64,000 nt of DNA from Flammeovirgaceae bacterium SG7u.111. Lineage in GTDB: Bacteria > Bacteroidota > Bacteroidia > Cytophagales > Flammeovirgaceae. Where the stretch lies: contig CP139021.1 in the NCBI GenBank assembly GCA_034044135.1, forward strand, positions 2,371,635-2,435,634, in the 5' to 3' direction. The position numbers were made by a program, and so were the translations under genes. Every line of letters begins with the position of its first letter. The stretch's first letter is position 1. Shown here one piece after another: positions 1 through 8,918 of the stretch. The notes beneath the pieces are model-generated. The model was not told where the DNA came from. It saw only the letters and a program-made list of their open reading frames with translations, and searched no databases.

Positions 1-795
1 TGTTTTGAAACATATGTTAATGCTTGGTCTAGGTATATAATTCTGATAACCATGTTAATGGTAGTAAAAGAATTGTTTTTTTAATATTAAACAAAATAAT
101 ATTCTGAATGTATGACATATAAAGAATAATGTAATTGTTTGTCTTTGATTTGAAGAAACTTACATGGCTTTGTCTTGTATTTTGTTTGTTATTCTCTTTA
201 AGAATAAGCTGTTGTTATAATACTATAAGTGTAATTATATTTTGTTTTAAGTTGTATTATGAGAATATTATTGTGTTTATATTACTTTTATTTGCTTTAA
301 GATCTGTTGAGTTCCTTATTTGTATTTGTTAAATGGTTTGGTTTTTTATTACGTCTGAAATCTTAGGTTTCCTTGTTTGAATATTAAATAGCTTACATGT
401 AGAAAGGTGTTTAGAAAGTGGGCTATGGAAGGGTAGGGTTGCTGCTTTAGCCAAGCATGTTTTGGGGTGTGTTTCCCAAAGTTGTGTTGTTGGGGTACTG
501 TTATATACAGTCTGATAAAGTAATAAAAGTAAGCTTGACGATGTGTGCCATCATTGCTTATTGTTGGGCAGGGGGGATTTGGGTCTTTTATTAAAAGACA
601 TCATTAATACTGGCTGGTATTCGGTTTTGCTCAAGAGAGATCTTGTTTATAGTAGGGTGCCAGCCTAGGAAACATAATTGTGCTGGCACTGTCAATTAAT
701 GGAGAGGGGGGAACTTAGTTGTTTTTGAGAAGTGTGTATAGCTACGAGCAGGTATTGTTTGGGGTAGTTGATAAGGACTATTTGGTATTCTTACA
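1..795. other. Long stretch without a convincing gene
   Basis: This A/T-rich stretch holds only one short open frame, a TTG-started 65-codon reading on plus at 135-332 rich in Phe, Leu and Cys. It looks like chance in T-rich DNA. There is no tRNA-like cloverleaf and no clear terminator. The last part lies downstream of the minus-strand gene that ends at 796. Confidence 0.5.
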
Positions 796-1161
796 TTATT
801 TGAGTTCATTTCGCACAGTTTCAATTTGAAGTTGCTGCTGTGGAGGGGTTACGGGGATATAAAATTTCTCATTCAACATATAAATGCCCTTGTTGCTTGG
901 GTCAGCCTCGGTGATGCAGCCGAATTCAATCATGTTGATCGATTCATTATAATACATCACATATAAATTCTTTTTGTTGAATTCTAATTCGACATCTGTG
1001 ACTTGAAAATTGACTTTTACTTTTTCAAGCGAATCATCGAAAGTGATACCTAGTGATTGAATATCTTTAGCAGATACATTGATATTGGCTGGGCGTACAA
1101 CCTCTTGCGCCAATAATTCAAGGGGGATAATCAATAAAAGTAGAAATACATATTTTTTCAT
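796..1161 (-). CDS. Small exported protein of unknown function
   Basis: The product is 121 residues. Residues 1-18 form a typical signal peptide (MKKYVFLLLLIIPLELLA) with cleavage expected just before or after Gln19. The mature part is mixed alpha/beta with a single Cys, has no repeated motif and no catalytic signature, and matches no family I recognise. Its hydrophilic, charged character fits a small soluble periplasmic or surface-associated protein. It is divergent from the vWA-like gene that starts at 1642, with 480 bp between them, so a shared regulatory region is possible but unproven. The start is chosen because it gives a complete signal peptide. The coding call is fairly safe; the function is unknown. 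Confidence 0.7.
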   Translation of the reverse strand: MKKYVFLLLLIIPLELLAQEVVRPANINVSAKDIQSLGITFDDSLEKVKVNFQVTDVELEFNKKNLYVMYYNESINMIEFGCITEADPSNKGIYMLNEKFYIPVTPPQQQLQIETVRNELK

Positions 1162-1641
1162 GGCTTTTAAGTTTATAGCAATCCTAAAATGAACAGACTA
1201 TTTAGATTAGGATTTTACTGGATTCATAATGAGGAAAACTGTTCAAATTCTCCCAATTTCTAACATTGGTCATTTAATGATATGATCTTGTAAGTTTTAT
1301 ACTGTATATACGCAAATAGTCAGCTCCTTAGTTGCAATGTTGTGTTAATGTAGTTTAATAACGCCTTAAAATGTTGGGAAAGAGCTTGTGAAGCCTTGGG
1401 TCGATAAGTATAAGTAAATGTAATTAACAAGGAAAAATAGTAGTTTTATATACATAGACACACCAACTTTATTGAATTTTTGTACCTAGTAGCTATTTCA
1501 GACGTTTATATAACTAACAAGAAATTAGGCAATAGTCATAATGTTACAAATATACTATGTCCTCAATATGTATAGTCGACCAATTTTTTTGGGGATTTTG
1601 CGTAACTTAAGAAGACTCATTGCTTTACAGGCAAAAGGAAA
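1162..1641. promoter_or_regulatory. Divergent intergenic region
   Basis: These 480 bp separate two divergently transcribed exported-protein genes and must hold both promoters. The DNA is very A/T-rich. No palindrome or promoter could be fixed by eye, so the regulatory role is inferred from gene orientation only. Confidence 0.35.
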
Positions 1642-2853
1642 ATGAAGATCATGCTTGATTGGACAATACATTTAATATCCACACTAAAAAACTGGTTAGC
1701 TATTGGGTTGCTAGTTGTATTTGTTTGGGATGTGCCCCAAGTAAATGCGCAGCGACAAAAAGCAGAAGAATTGTATGAGAAAGCAATTGAGTTGACTACT
1801 GGTGTGTACCATTTAAAAGAGAATCAAGTTTCTATTAATATGTCATACGGGATGTTTAATTCTGTAGACCAAGCCTTGTTAGATACCTTTGATATCAATC
1901 AAATCAAGCACGTCGATCTAGTATTTTCCGACTTTCCAGTTGATCAATCTTTTCGGGAATTGAATATTAGGAGAATTGCGACTTTGGGCAGGATGTTGCC
2001 TGGGATACTTGAGCAAAAAGATATCAGGTGGCAACTGATTCGGCAGTTAGATTGCAGAAGTAAGCCTGAGGCAGAGCGGTTATTTCACGGTTTTGCTTTT
2101 TCAGTAAACACTGATGAGCAAGTTATTGAGGCTGATTACCAGAAAAATATAACCGAAGTAAAAGAAGCATTTCTTTCTTTGCCGCCCGAAGATAGGCGGT
2201 TTCTCTCCATGGGCAAGGACACGCTAGCATTTGATGTATTAGATAGAAATGTGCGAAACTGGAAAAATGTAACCATCGTAAGTGATTGGACTGCAAGTAT
2301 GTATCCTTATACTACCCAAGTGCTCAGGTGGCATATTTCTAGGCTAGAAGACAGCAATATTTCAAATTTTGTATTCTTTAATGACGGAGATAACAAGAAA
2401 AATAATGAAAAGGTAATAGGAGAAACTGGTGGTATTTATGCCATTCAATCGGATTCTTTTAGGCATGTGGTCGACCTTATGAAATATGTGATGGATCAAG
2501 GATCTGGAGAAGACCTTCCTGAAAACGATATTGAAGCCTTGCTCTTTGCCATCGATAGCTTTCCCCAAGCACAGGCATTGGTGTTGATTGCCGATAATAA
2601 AAGTGCCGTTAGGGATATCAAGTTGGCTGAACAAGTTTCCAAACCCGTCCATATTGTACTTGCTAGGGTTTTCATGGACGATATTGCGTACATCCGCTCT
2701 CATTATCTCAAGCTCGCTTTTGTTACTGGAGGTTCAATACATACTAGAGATCGAGATTATGTGACCCCTGAAGATTTAGAGAATTTGAGGCAAGAAATTA
2801 TCATTAGAAGAAGGGAAATAAAACAAGCTAAAAATACACGGCAAGGAAATTAA
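1642..2853 (+). CDS. Exported vWA-like domain protein
   Basis: The product is 403 residues. A hydrophobic segment at about residues 17-33 followed by VNAQRQ looks like a signal peptide with cleavage after the Ala. Residues about 210-380 read as a von Willebrand factor A-like fold: a beta strand NVTIVSD leads into D215-W-T-A-S219-M, a DxSxS-type metal site with Thr in place of the first Ser. It is followed by VFFNDGD, a Glu-Asp rich helix near ENDIEALLFA, and ALVLIADNKS as the strand that normally carries the last site residue. Such domains bind protein partners through a metal ion. The N-terminal 180 residues are not recognised. An AAAGGAAA sequence just upstream of 1642 could serve as ribosome site. 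Gene secure; vWA assignment moderate. Confidence 0.75.
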   Translation: MKIMLDWTIHLISTLKNWLAIGLLVVFVWDVPQVNAQRQKAEELYEKAIELTTGVYHLKENQVSINMSYGMFNSVDQALLDTFDINQIKHVDLVFSDFPVDQSFRELNIRRIATLGRMLPGILEQKDIRWQLIRQLDCRSKPEAERLFHGFAFSVNTDEQVIEADYQKNITEVKEAFLSLPPEDRRFLSMGKDTLAFDVLDRNVRNWKNVTIVSDWTASMYPYTTQVLRWHISRLEDSNISNFVFFNDGDNKKNNEKVIGETGGIYAIQSDSFRHVVDLMKYVMDQGSGEDLPENDIEALLFAIDSFPQAQALVLIADNKSAVRDIKLAEQVSKPVHIVLARVFMDDIAYIRSHYLKLAFVTGGSIHTRDRDYVTPEDLENLRQEIIIRRREIKQAKNTRQGN

Positions 2854-2987
2854 AGCTCCTTTTGCCTTTATAGAAATAGTAGGAAATATTGAGTGTTGGA
2901 ATAATGATAAGTATCTACAAATATTTCATTTATGTGAAAAAGATACTCCACACAACGAAGTTTATAGAGCTGAAATTAATTCTGATA

Positions 2988-3848
2988 TCAATGAGTTTGA
3001 GGCTCCCAAATAAGCCTGAGGAACATGCTGAACCTTTCGTTTTCTCTACTTGCCGGAATGCCTGTCACAATACCTATCATGGTCTGGTCGGTTATCTCTA
3101 GCCTCATCTGAGGGCGGATGGTCATGTCAAAATCATGATCGTCAAATGATTTGTTAAATTCTATGCCCATAAAGTTCCGAGTGCCAGGGATCATATAGTG
3201 CACGTTGGTATTGATTTCGTAGACCATCTGGAAACCGGAGGTTTGGAGGTCTTTTTCTATAATAGGACCGGTATAAATAAGTGTGTGGAAGTGTTGTCCC
3301 CAGCGTTTCGCTGCAATATAAAACGGGTTGAATACATGCCCTTTTACTAAAGGGTTTCCCCATGTGTTAAATGGAGAAAGTTCAAACTCATGAATGTAAC
3401 CCAAGGCCATTGATGTATTTATTTTTTCTGAGACAAAGAAAGACCATTGTGTTGCAAGTTTTAGGCTCTGGATTTTATCTGGTGGGATAGAGTCTTTGGC
3501 AACGCCCTGCTGTGCTGAATAGAAAAGTAAAGGGACTTCTATTTCAAACCCTAGCCTGTTGATGGGAGCAAACTCATATTCCACCAATGCTTCATAACTA
3601 TCAAAGTCAAAATTATCAGTTAGCCCGAGGCCTATGTTCCATTCCCTTTCCCCCTTTCTGGCGCCGAGGTCTCTTATAAGGTCAATATAAAGAGGCTCTG
3701 CATGTAGTATTTTTGGCGGATCAGGATCTTCTACTTCTATTATATATAGGCTATCCTTGTGTGAATTTTCACTTCTTTCCTGTGCTAAAGCCTTATAGGC
3801 AAGGAAGAAACAGCAAATGAATAAAAACGGTTTGGTAAAGTGGTCCAT
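2988..3848 (-). CDS. Predicted outer-membrane beta-barrel-like protein
   Basis: The open frame extends to 3926, but the Met at 3848 begins a clear signal peptide (MDHFTKPFLFICCFFLAYKA then LAQ), so that start is preferred, giving 286 residues. The mature part starts with a charged stretch and a conserved-looking block HAEPLYIDLIRDLGARKGE, followed by alternating hydrophobic/polar strands rich in aromatic residues up to a C-terminal LIWEPQTH. That pattern is typical of Bacteroidetes outer-membrane barrels. I recall related Bacteroidetes proteins with the HAEPLYIDLIRDLG block that are often misnamed after purine enzymes; nothing here supports an enzyme. It converges with the vWA-like gene, leaving 134 bp between the stops. 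Confidence 0.7.
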   Translation of the reverse strand: MDHFTKPFLFICCFFLAYKALAQERSENSHKDSLYIIEVEDPDPPKILHAEPLYIDLIRDLGARKGEREWNIGLGLTDNFDFDSYEALVEYEFAPINRLGFEIEVPLLFYSAQQGVAKDSIPPDKIQSLKLATQWSFFVSEKINTSMALGYIHEFELSPFNTWGNPLVKGHVFNPFYIAAKRWGQHFHTLIYTGPIIEKDLQTSGFQMVYEINTNVHYMIPGTRNFMGIEFNKSFDDHDFDMTIRPQMRLEITDQTMIGIVTGIPASRENERFSMFLRLIWEPQTH

Positions 3849-4020
3849 GTGAATTTGATTGGGAAATATCTTATGTCTATTTTGAAGAATGTAAGAGCTG
3901 GAGGGTATCCCTAAAGAGGCGTGCAACCAAAAATAATGAAAAAATATCTAAACAAAGACAGCTTTTTTGCAGATATAATGAATACCTACACGCAAAACAT
4001 TTCTCAACTTAAATCTCTAA

Positions 4021-4569
4021 ATGATGAAAATTATCAAATGGTTTCTAATTGTTTCCGTAAGCATATTAGTTATCTTATTTGCTTTATTCAAGTTCATGCA
4101 ATCGCAAACCAAAAAGGCTAGCCCAGAACAGACCCTGGTTCATAACATTGGTGGAGCCAATGTTTCTGTTTTCTATTGTCGCCCGTTTAAAAAGGAAAGG
4201 GAAATTTTTGGTGCACTGGTTCCTTATGGAGAAGTATGGAGAACAGGGGCAAATGAGGCAACTACTTTTTCTACCGATCAAGATATTACGATTGCGGGAA
4301 AGCCATTGCCAAAAGGTGAATATACCATGTGGACCATTCCAGGTGAGACTAGTTGGAAAGTGATTTTTAATAGCAAGAGCTACGGATGGGGGGTTGATTT
4401 TAACAGCAAAGCTGCTCGCGAGCCCGAATTCGACGTCTTAGAGGTAGAGGTTCCTGTGCAAAAGCTTCCATCTGTTCAAGAACAATTTACCATCGCATTT
4501 GAGGAAACTAGCTCAATGGCCATGACCTTGGCTTGGGACCAAACTAAAATTGCTTTGCCTATCAATTAA
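4021..4569 (+). CDS. DUF2911 family protein, membrane anchored
   Basis: The product is 182 residues. Residues 4-24 form one membrane segment or uncleaved signal anchor, and the rest reads as a DUF2911 domain: the run from VSVFYCRPFKKER through IFGALVPYGEVWRTGANEA and LPKGEYTMWTIPGE is characteristic of this Bacteroidetes-rich family. The function of DUF2911 is unknown; it probably faces the periplasm. ATG codons stand at 4021 and 4024; either gives the same anchor. A strong terminator lies 27 bp after the stop, so it appears to be a single-gene unit or the end of one. Family assignment is confident, role unknown. Confidence 0.88.
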   Translation: MMKIIKWFLIVSVSILVILFALFKFMQSQTKKASPEQTLVHNIGGANVSVFYCRPFKKEREIFGALVPYGEVWRTGANEATTFSTDQDITIAGKPLPKGEYTMWTIPGETSWKVIFNSKSYGWGVDFNSKAAREPEFDVLEVEVPVQKLPSVQEQFTIAFEETSSMAMTLAWDQTKIALPIN

Positions 4570-4595
4570 GCTAATGGCGAGAGGAGATTTTATGA

Positions 4596-4645
4596 AAACA
4601 CCCCCTAGTAATTGGTAAAACCTTTTGTTAGGGGGTGTTTGTCTT
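4596..4645 (+). terminator. Rho-independent terminator after the DUF2911 gene
   Basis: A 12-bp perfect inverted repeat (AAACACCCCCTA at 4596-4607 and TAGGGGGTGTTT at 4629-4640) is followed by a T-rich run. It sits just after the stop at 4569. Confidence 0.8.
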
Positions 4646-4951
4646 TATTCATTCTTACATTTTTGTAAAGACCATTGAACCATCAGGGCTTCCCCTTCTT
4701 GTGCGAAGTAGTTGTGTGCGGGAAAGCATATTGAAGCTGTCTCAGTTTGATGAGTATCCGAATGAATTGGTAAACAAGAAGGTGAGTGAGTTTTTTGTCA
4801 ACTTTCAACTATTCTTAGAATTAGTTGTATTTAACTAAGTCGATGGTTGGGATATCGCATATTCGTTATGATATTTCACAATATTATATGGGTTGTCTTG
4901 TTTTTTTAAAGCACTTCAAAAAAGTTGGATGAAATTGTAAATCAGCCTAAT
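4646..4951. other. Intergenic, nothing recognised
   Basis: This A/T-rich DNA lies between the terminator and the STAS-like gene. A 67-codon open frame on plus starting at 4635 begins inside the terminator stem and is rejected as a gene. The stretch probably contains the promoter of the next gene. Confidence 0.4.
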
Positions 4952-5338
4952 ATGAGAATGAATGAAGTAAAAGTTAGCAGCGAAAGAACTAGTGGCAAGT
5001 TGTTCTTAAAATTTGAATTTATAGGAAGTCTCAAGGAAGATATAGCCCTCGAAGCTATTTCAAGGTGGGAAGTATTAATGGATACACAATTGGAAGAAGG
5101 AGAGAAGGCGGAAATTATATGGAATTGTGAGCGAATGACGGGGTATGAATCAGAGGCGAGGAAAGGCTGGCAGAGTATGTTGAAAGAATCTAAGGAAAAA
5201 ACTGGAGATATTTGGATAGTTACAGCTAAAACCATGTTTAGAGTAGCGGCAAAAACCATGGCATTGCTTACCAATTATAAATTGAAAGCAGTAAGCTCTG
5301 AAAGGGAAATATTTGAAAAGGTTTCTATCGGCTCATAA
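4952..5338 (+). CDS. STAS-like domain protein, unknown role
   Basis: The frame is open from 4925 with a TTG, but the first in-frame ATG codons are at 4952 and 4958; 4952 gives 128 residues. There is no signal peptide, so it is cytoplasmic. The pattern of strand KLFLKFEFIG, helix, strand AEIIWNCERMTGYESEARKG, helix, strand DIWIVTAKT, helix and strand resembles STAS/SpoIIAA-like folds, in which an Asp/Asn-containing loop follows the second strand. No kinase or phosphatase partner lies next to it. It stands alone between two terminators. The fold call is by pattern only. Confidence 0.6.
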   Translation: MRMNEVKVSSERTSGKLFLKFEFIGSLKEDIALEAISRWEVLMDTQLEEGEKAEIIWNCERMTGYESEARKGWQSMLKESKEKTGDIWIVTAKTMFRVAAKTMALLTNYKLKAVSSEREIFEKVSIGS

Positions 5339-5368
5339 ATTATTTGATTATAGTGTAAAACTTGCTTT

Positions 5369-5405
5369 AGCCCTCTCTCTTTATAAAGAGAGAGGGCTTT
5401 TTTAT
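5369..5405 (+). terminator. Rho-independent terminator
   Basis: A 12-bp stem (AGCCCTCTCTCT / AGAGAGAGGGCT) with a TTATAA loop is followed by six T residues, 30 bp after the stop of the STAS-like gene. Confidence 0.85.
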
Positions 5406-5707
5406 ACTACCAAGGGAGTATTATTATTTGATTTTTCCTTTCATGGGTTACCTAGCTTAGGTCTGCTATTTCAGATAATCACCTCCTTTTTTATTCAAGT
5501 CAAAAAAACATTTTTATTTTTTTTTCGAAGAACGTGTATCTTTTTAGAGGTACAACATTATACCATTGAGTACTCCAAAGAATTCAGGATGACCTGGACC
5601 CAGAATTAGGAACATCAAGTTTGCGCAGGCTTGGTGGCTATCGGATGGGAATCCACGCTGTTGGCCGCGGCATGGAACCCTATTTTCTAACTTAATCTCA
5701 CTTACTT
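5406..5707. other. Intergenic upstream of the TonB gene
   Basis: About 300 bp. The first half is T-rich, while from 5590 to 5690 the DNA turns more G/C-rich and unlike its surroundings. I found no gene, tRNA or clear hairpin. The open frame at 5313-5609 runs through the terminator and is not believed. It presumably carries the TonB promoter. Confidence 0.4.
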
Positions 5708-6535
5708 ATGGATAGTTTTTTTCAAATGATGGGCCCGGGAGGGCTGGCATTACTATTTGCCGGATTCGTAGTATCAGTAATTTGGTTGATGCGCTACAGC
5801 ATAAATAAAGGAACAGAGAAAGCCATAAGAGAGGGTATTTCGCCATCCTCTCGTAGCAAAAAGTTGCCTGTTGCCAGCCTCGATAATTACCGGGGAACGC
5901 TCAGGAATGTAGGATTGATAGTAAGTATTGCCATGGTACTGGCAGCGTTCGAATACCCCAGCTACGGAGATCGCGTACTCGTTACACTGGGAACGTTGCA
6001 AGTAGATCTAGATTCGATGATTGAGATTCCACAAGTCGAACCTCCAAAACCGAAGCCTCCAGTAATGAAGCAACCTGTAGTGGTTGAGGCAGAAATAGAA
6101 GAGGAAATTTTGGAGGAGGAGATCGACTTTGGCGACGAACCTGACGAAGACGACATAATAGAGGATGTGGGGGCAGAAACAGATGATGAAGATCTGCCTG
6201 TTGAAAAAGCGCCTGAATTTGTCGACTATGCAGAAGTAAGCGCTGCACCAAAAGAAGGGATGCAAGCCTTCTTAAAGTGGGTTGCCAATAACTTAAAATA
6301 CCCTGCCCAAGCTAAGCGGACCGATGTCCAAGGGAAAGTCTACATTCAATTCATAGTGGAGAAAGACGGTACGTTTACCAATGTAAATGTACTCAGAGGA
6401 ATAGGAGCTGGATGCGATGAAGAAGCCCTAAAGGTGATAAAGCAGGCCAAGCCCTGGAGCCCAGGGAAACAGCGCGGCCGACCTGTTCGCCAGCGGATGG
6501 TGATACCCATCCACTTCAGATTGGCACAACGCTGA
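5708..6535 (+). CDS. TonB family energy-transducing protein
   Basis: The product is 275 residues. It has a first membrane segment at about 13-30, a short basic loop, and a second at about 67-82 (RNVGLIVSIAMVLAAFEYPS), which is the usual Bacteroidetes TonB anchor. A Pro-rich part (EPPKPKPP), an acidic linker (about 125-165) and a C-terminal TonB domain (about 185-275) follow, the last with the typical YPAQAKR, GKVYIQFIVEKDG and CDEEALKVIKQ blocks. Such proteins carry energy from the ExbBD complex to outer-membrane receptors such as the SusC-like one at the end of this window. No exbB or exbD is nearby. The extra N-terminal membrane segment is unusual. A terminator follows at 6590. Confidence 0.9.
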   Translation: MDSFFQMMGPGGLALLFAGFVVSVIWLMRYSINKGTEKAIREGISPSSRSKKLPVASLDNYRGTLRNVGLIVSIAMVLAAFEYPSYGDRVLVTLGTLQVDLDSMIEIPQVEPPKPKPPVMKQPVVVEAEIEEEILEEEIDFGDEPDEDDIIEDVGAETDDEDLPVEKAPEFVDYAEVSAAPKEGMQAFLKWVANNLKYPAQAKRTDVQGKVYIQFIVEKDGTFTNVNVLRGIGAGCDEEALKVIKQAKPWSPGKQRGRPVRQRMVIPIHFRLAQR

Positions 6536-6589
6536 AACTCTTAGAAGCATATAAGAACTTTAAAGATACATTTCTAAATAGCTTCTTTC

Positions 6590-6620
6590 AAAACCCCGGT
6601 CAGGTTGATCGGGGTTTTTG
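6590..6620 (+). terminator. Terminator after the TonB gene
   Basis: AAAACCCCG pairs with CGGGGTTTTT across an 11-base loop, ending in a T run, 55 bp after the TonB stop. Confidence 0.8.
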
Positions 6621-7192
6621 CTGTTCAAATATAATGGATATGTATTGGATGTTGAAGGGATGGTGCGTTGAAATTTGGCAAACTAACTACCATTAGCTTT
6701 TTAACTTGATCATTTTTTCTCTTTTGAAAAACCAGCAACGGGTAACTAGCAACCTGAAACTTTCAGTACGTAAAAGAGGTTCGACCAGTATTTTTTCTAT
6801 GGCATAGAAGTTAGTTACTATAGATTTGATCTTAAAAGATGAAGATCTGCCCACGATGATTGGGCTTCCTTACCTTTTTAAGTTCGTCGGCAGATTTCGG
6901 AGGCCTAGAACCTACGGGTGCATTCGTTGATTTGACCTTGATAGAGCTTGAAGATTTCATTGATTTTAGGAGTTTAAGTTTGAGCTATATTTTACTTTCC
7001 CCAAAGTACTCCCAAATACCCTCTTCTTGCTTTTACCAATGTTGCACATCCTTGTACATATGTTCCAGTTTTATTTTTTGACTTATTGCACAGTGTTTTG
7101 TAAAGGTTTGTTGATGTGAAAAAGAAAGGTGTTGCCCAACTTTTTTGTAAGCTTCTTGGTTCTTTGGTAGAATAAATGATAAGGATTGAACA
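6621..7192. other. Intergenic, nothing recognised
   Basis: About 570 bp without a supported gene. Open frames of 60-75 codons occur on both strands but have no start context, no signal peptide and low-complexity composition. The promoter of the pirin gene is probably close to its 3' end. Confidence 0.45.
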
Positions 7193-8065
7193 ATGAGCTT
7201 AAAAAAAGTAACACATCTTCTCCCCGCGGCACTGGTCAATATGGACGGGTTTCCCGTAAGGCAAGCAATTCCAACGCAAAAAGTCCAACAAGTCGACCCT
7301 TTTTTGCTGCTTCACCATGCAGCGGTGAAGCCTTTGTACGGCAGGCCGGCCCGCTCGCAAGGCGTAGGTCCGCATCCGCACAGAGGCTTTTATCCCGTCA
7401 CGTTTGTGGTAGAAGGGGAGGTGCACCATAGGGACAGCAGGGGGAATAGCCAAGTGGCAAAAACAGGCGATGTGCAGTGGATGCATGCAGGCAGAGGAAT
7501 CGTCCATAGCGAGCGACCTTCTGAAAAGTTGGTGGAAACGAGGGGAAGGCAAGAAATTATCCAGCTGTGGATCAATAGCCCAGCGAGCAGGAAAATGAAC
7601 CAACCCGATTATCAGCACCTCTCAGAAACCGAAATGCCTATGCTTTCTTCCGCAGACGGAAAGGTAAAAAGCAAGCTGGTCGCTGGAAAGTATGGGGGAG
7701 AACAAGGCAAAATACGGATGCAATCGGAGCTATTGGTGATGTGGGGAGTTGCCGAAGAAGCTGGGCAGGTGACTTATTCCATCCCCCAAGGGTTTTCTTC
7801 CTGTTTGTACCTGATAAAAGGAAGTGCCAAGCTAAAAGGATATGGCTTAGTCGATAAGCAAAGCTTGGTGGTGTTTGGTGGAGAAGGCTCAGAAATGACT
7901 ATTTCCACTTCGGTAGGTAGCCAGTTTTTACTGCTGAGCGGAAAACCGATTGGAGAGAAAATCGTGCAGCAAGGACCGTACGTGATGAACTCGGAAACGG
8001 AGATACTCGAAGCCATCCGCGACTACCAGATGGGAAAAATGGGCATTCTGATAGAAGAGGATTGA
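7193..8065 (+). CDS. Pirin family protein (cupin)
   Basis: The product is 290 residues, the usual size of bacterial pirins. The N-terminal cupin carries the metal-site motif GPHPHRGFYPVTFV (residues about 60-73; two His), and later HAGRGIVHSERP with another His and a Glu, the expected metal ligands. The C-terminal half is the second, degenerate cupin. Pirins are iron-binding cytoplasmic proteins; some have quercetin dioxygenase activity and others are regulators. No substrate can be read from the context. The gene stands alone and is somewhat more G/C-rich than its surroundings. The family call is strong; the activity is not predictable. Confidence 0.92.
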   Translation: MSLKKVTHLLPAALVNMDGFPVRQAIPTQKVQQVDPFLLLHHAAVKPLYGRPARSQGVGPHPHRGFYPVTFVVEGEVHHRDSRGNSQVAKTGDVQWMHAGRGIVHSERPSEKLVETRGRQEIIQLWINSPASRKMNQPDYQHLSETEMPMLSSADGKVKSKLVAGKYGGEQGKIRMQSELLVMWGVAEEAGQVTYSIPQGFSSCLYLIKGSAKLKGYGLVDKQSLVVFGGEGSEMTISTSVGSQFLLLSGKPIGEKIVQQGPYVMNSETEILEAIRDYQMGKMGILIEED

Positions 8066-8159
8066 TAACTCTAAGTAGCTGGCAAAGACGAGGGAAGTTC
8101 GATAAGAATAACACCTCAAACCCCCTCTCTTTCCGGCAAATGGATACCCTTGTTTTATC

Positions 8160-8282
8160 CTAGCAATCTTTGATAGGGCAGGGGATAGGCTTTCCTTTTT
8201 TAATGGTTTTTTTCTGGGGCTTGCAGCCGTCCAAAGCAAAAAGGGAAAGAGCGAGAATAAGTAGGGCGATCGTTTTTTTCAT
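8160..8282 (-). CDS. 40-residue lipoprotein-like peptide
   Basis: I translated this by hand: a 40-residue frame starting with ATG at 8282 and ending with TAG at 8160. Residues 1-19 form a compact signal sequence (MKKTIALLILALSLFALDG) followed by Cys20, a lipobox-like FALDGC with an unusual Asp at -2. The mature part is only about 21 residues, Lys-rich, with two further Cys (PIPCPIKDC) at the very end. Many Bacteroidetes carry tiny lysine-rich lipopeptides of this kind. It is convergent with the pirin gene (95 bp between stops). The perfect signal-peptide architecture supports a real gene, but the short length keeps the confidence moderate. Confidence 0.6.
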   Translation of the reverse strand: MKKTIALLILALSLFALDGCKPQKKTIKKGKPIPCPIKDC

Positions 8283-8687
8283 GGTTTGTATGATTGGTGA
8301 CTTCTTTCTAGAACATGTTTAACATTGAAGTTGTCTAAAGTAAAGCCTTTCAGCTACGAATGGCTGATTTTGCCCTATACTTCTTCAATTTTTCTTTAAA
8401 TAATCACCATTATTCTCGTCAAAATTGAATCGCTTAGAACAAAATCATCCGCTGCCACGGTGGCTCATTCTCGCGTTGAAATTCTTACTTCAGACAACTT
8501 CATTCAAACAAACACTTACAAACAAAAGTATAGCCGCTTTTGCCAAAAGCAAAAAGAAAAGTGGGAATAAAATGTTAGGAGACTTCTCGTTCAGGTCACT
8601 TTGAGTGCCTTGGAAGATATGCAACTCTCAAGAATTTTCCGATAATTAGTAAAAATTAAGGTAATCCGCTTGAATACCACAAACGAC

Positions 8688-8762
8688 GAAAGCCCGAAGG
8701 GCTGGCATATTTATAGAAAAAGTTAGTTGAGCGGTACAAGCCCCGAAGGGGTGACATTAATT
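8688..8762 (+). repeat. REP-like unit, left copy
   Basis: Two short palindromes in tandem: CCCGAAGGG, followed by CATATTTATAGAAA, then about 25 bases later CCCCGAAGGGGTGACAT. The same order and sequence appear in reverse orientation at 8848-8918, so this is a defined repeat unit and not random palindromes. Confidence 0.7.
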
Positions 8763-8847
8763 TGTTGGTTTTAAACAGCCAATTCTAAAAAAAATAGTAA
8801 GTTCTCAAATAAAACAAACAGATTGTCTTGCCTATTTTTTTATACCA

Positions 8848-8918
8848 CCCCTTCGGGGCTACAACTAAACGGGCATACACAATTCTATAAATATTACATC
8901 CCTTCGGGATTAATAAAA
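8848..8918 (-). repeat. REP-like unit, right copy (inverted)
   Basis: On minus this reads CCCGAAGGG, TAATATTTATAGAAT, then CCCCGAAGGGGTGGTAT, matching the left copy in order and spacing. The two copies face each other around about 85 bp of A/T-rich DNA. Confidence 0.7.

Noticed and set aside
1234-1250. GTTCAAATTC as a tRNA T-loop
   Set aside because: No matching acceptor stem or anticodon arm around it.
4635-4838. Open frame of 67 codons on plus
   Set aside because: It begins inside the stem of a terminator and has T-rich, low-information composition.
5313-5609. Open frame of 98 codons on plus
   Set aside because: It overlaps the end of the STAS-like gene and reads straight through a strong terminator.
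8688-8918. CCCGAAGGG repeats as a CRISPR array
   Set aside because: Only two units in opposite orientation, each with two palindromes; no regular spacers and no cas genes.
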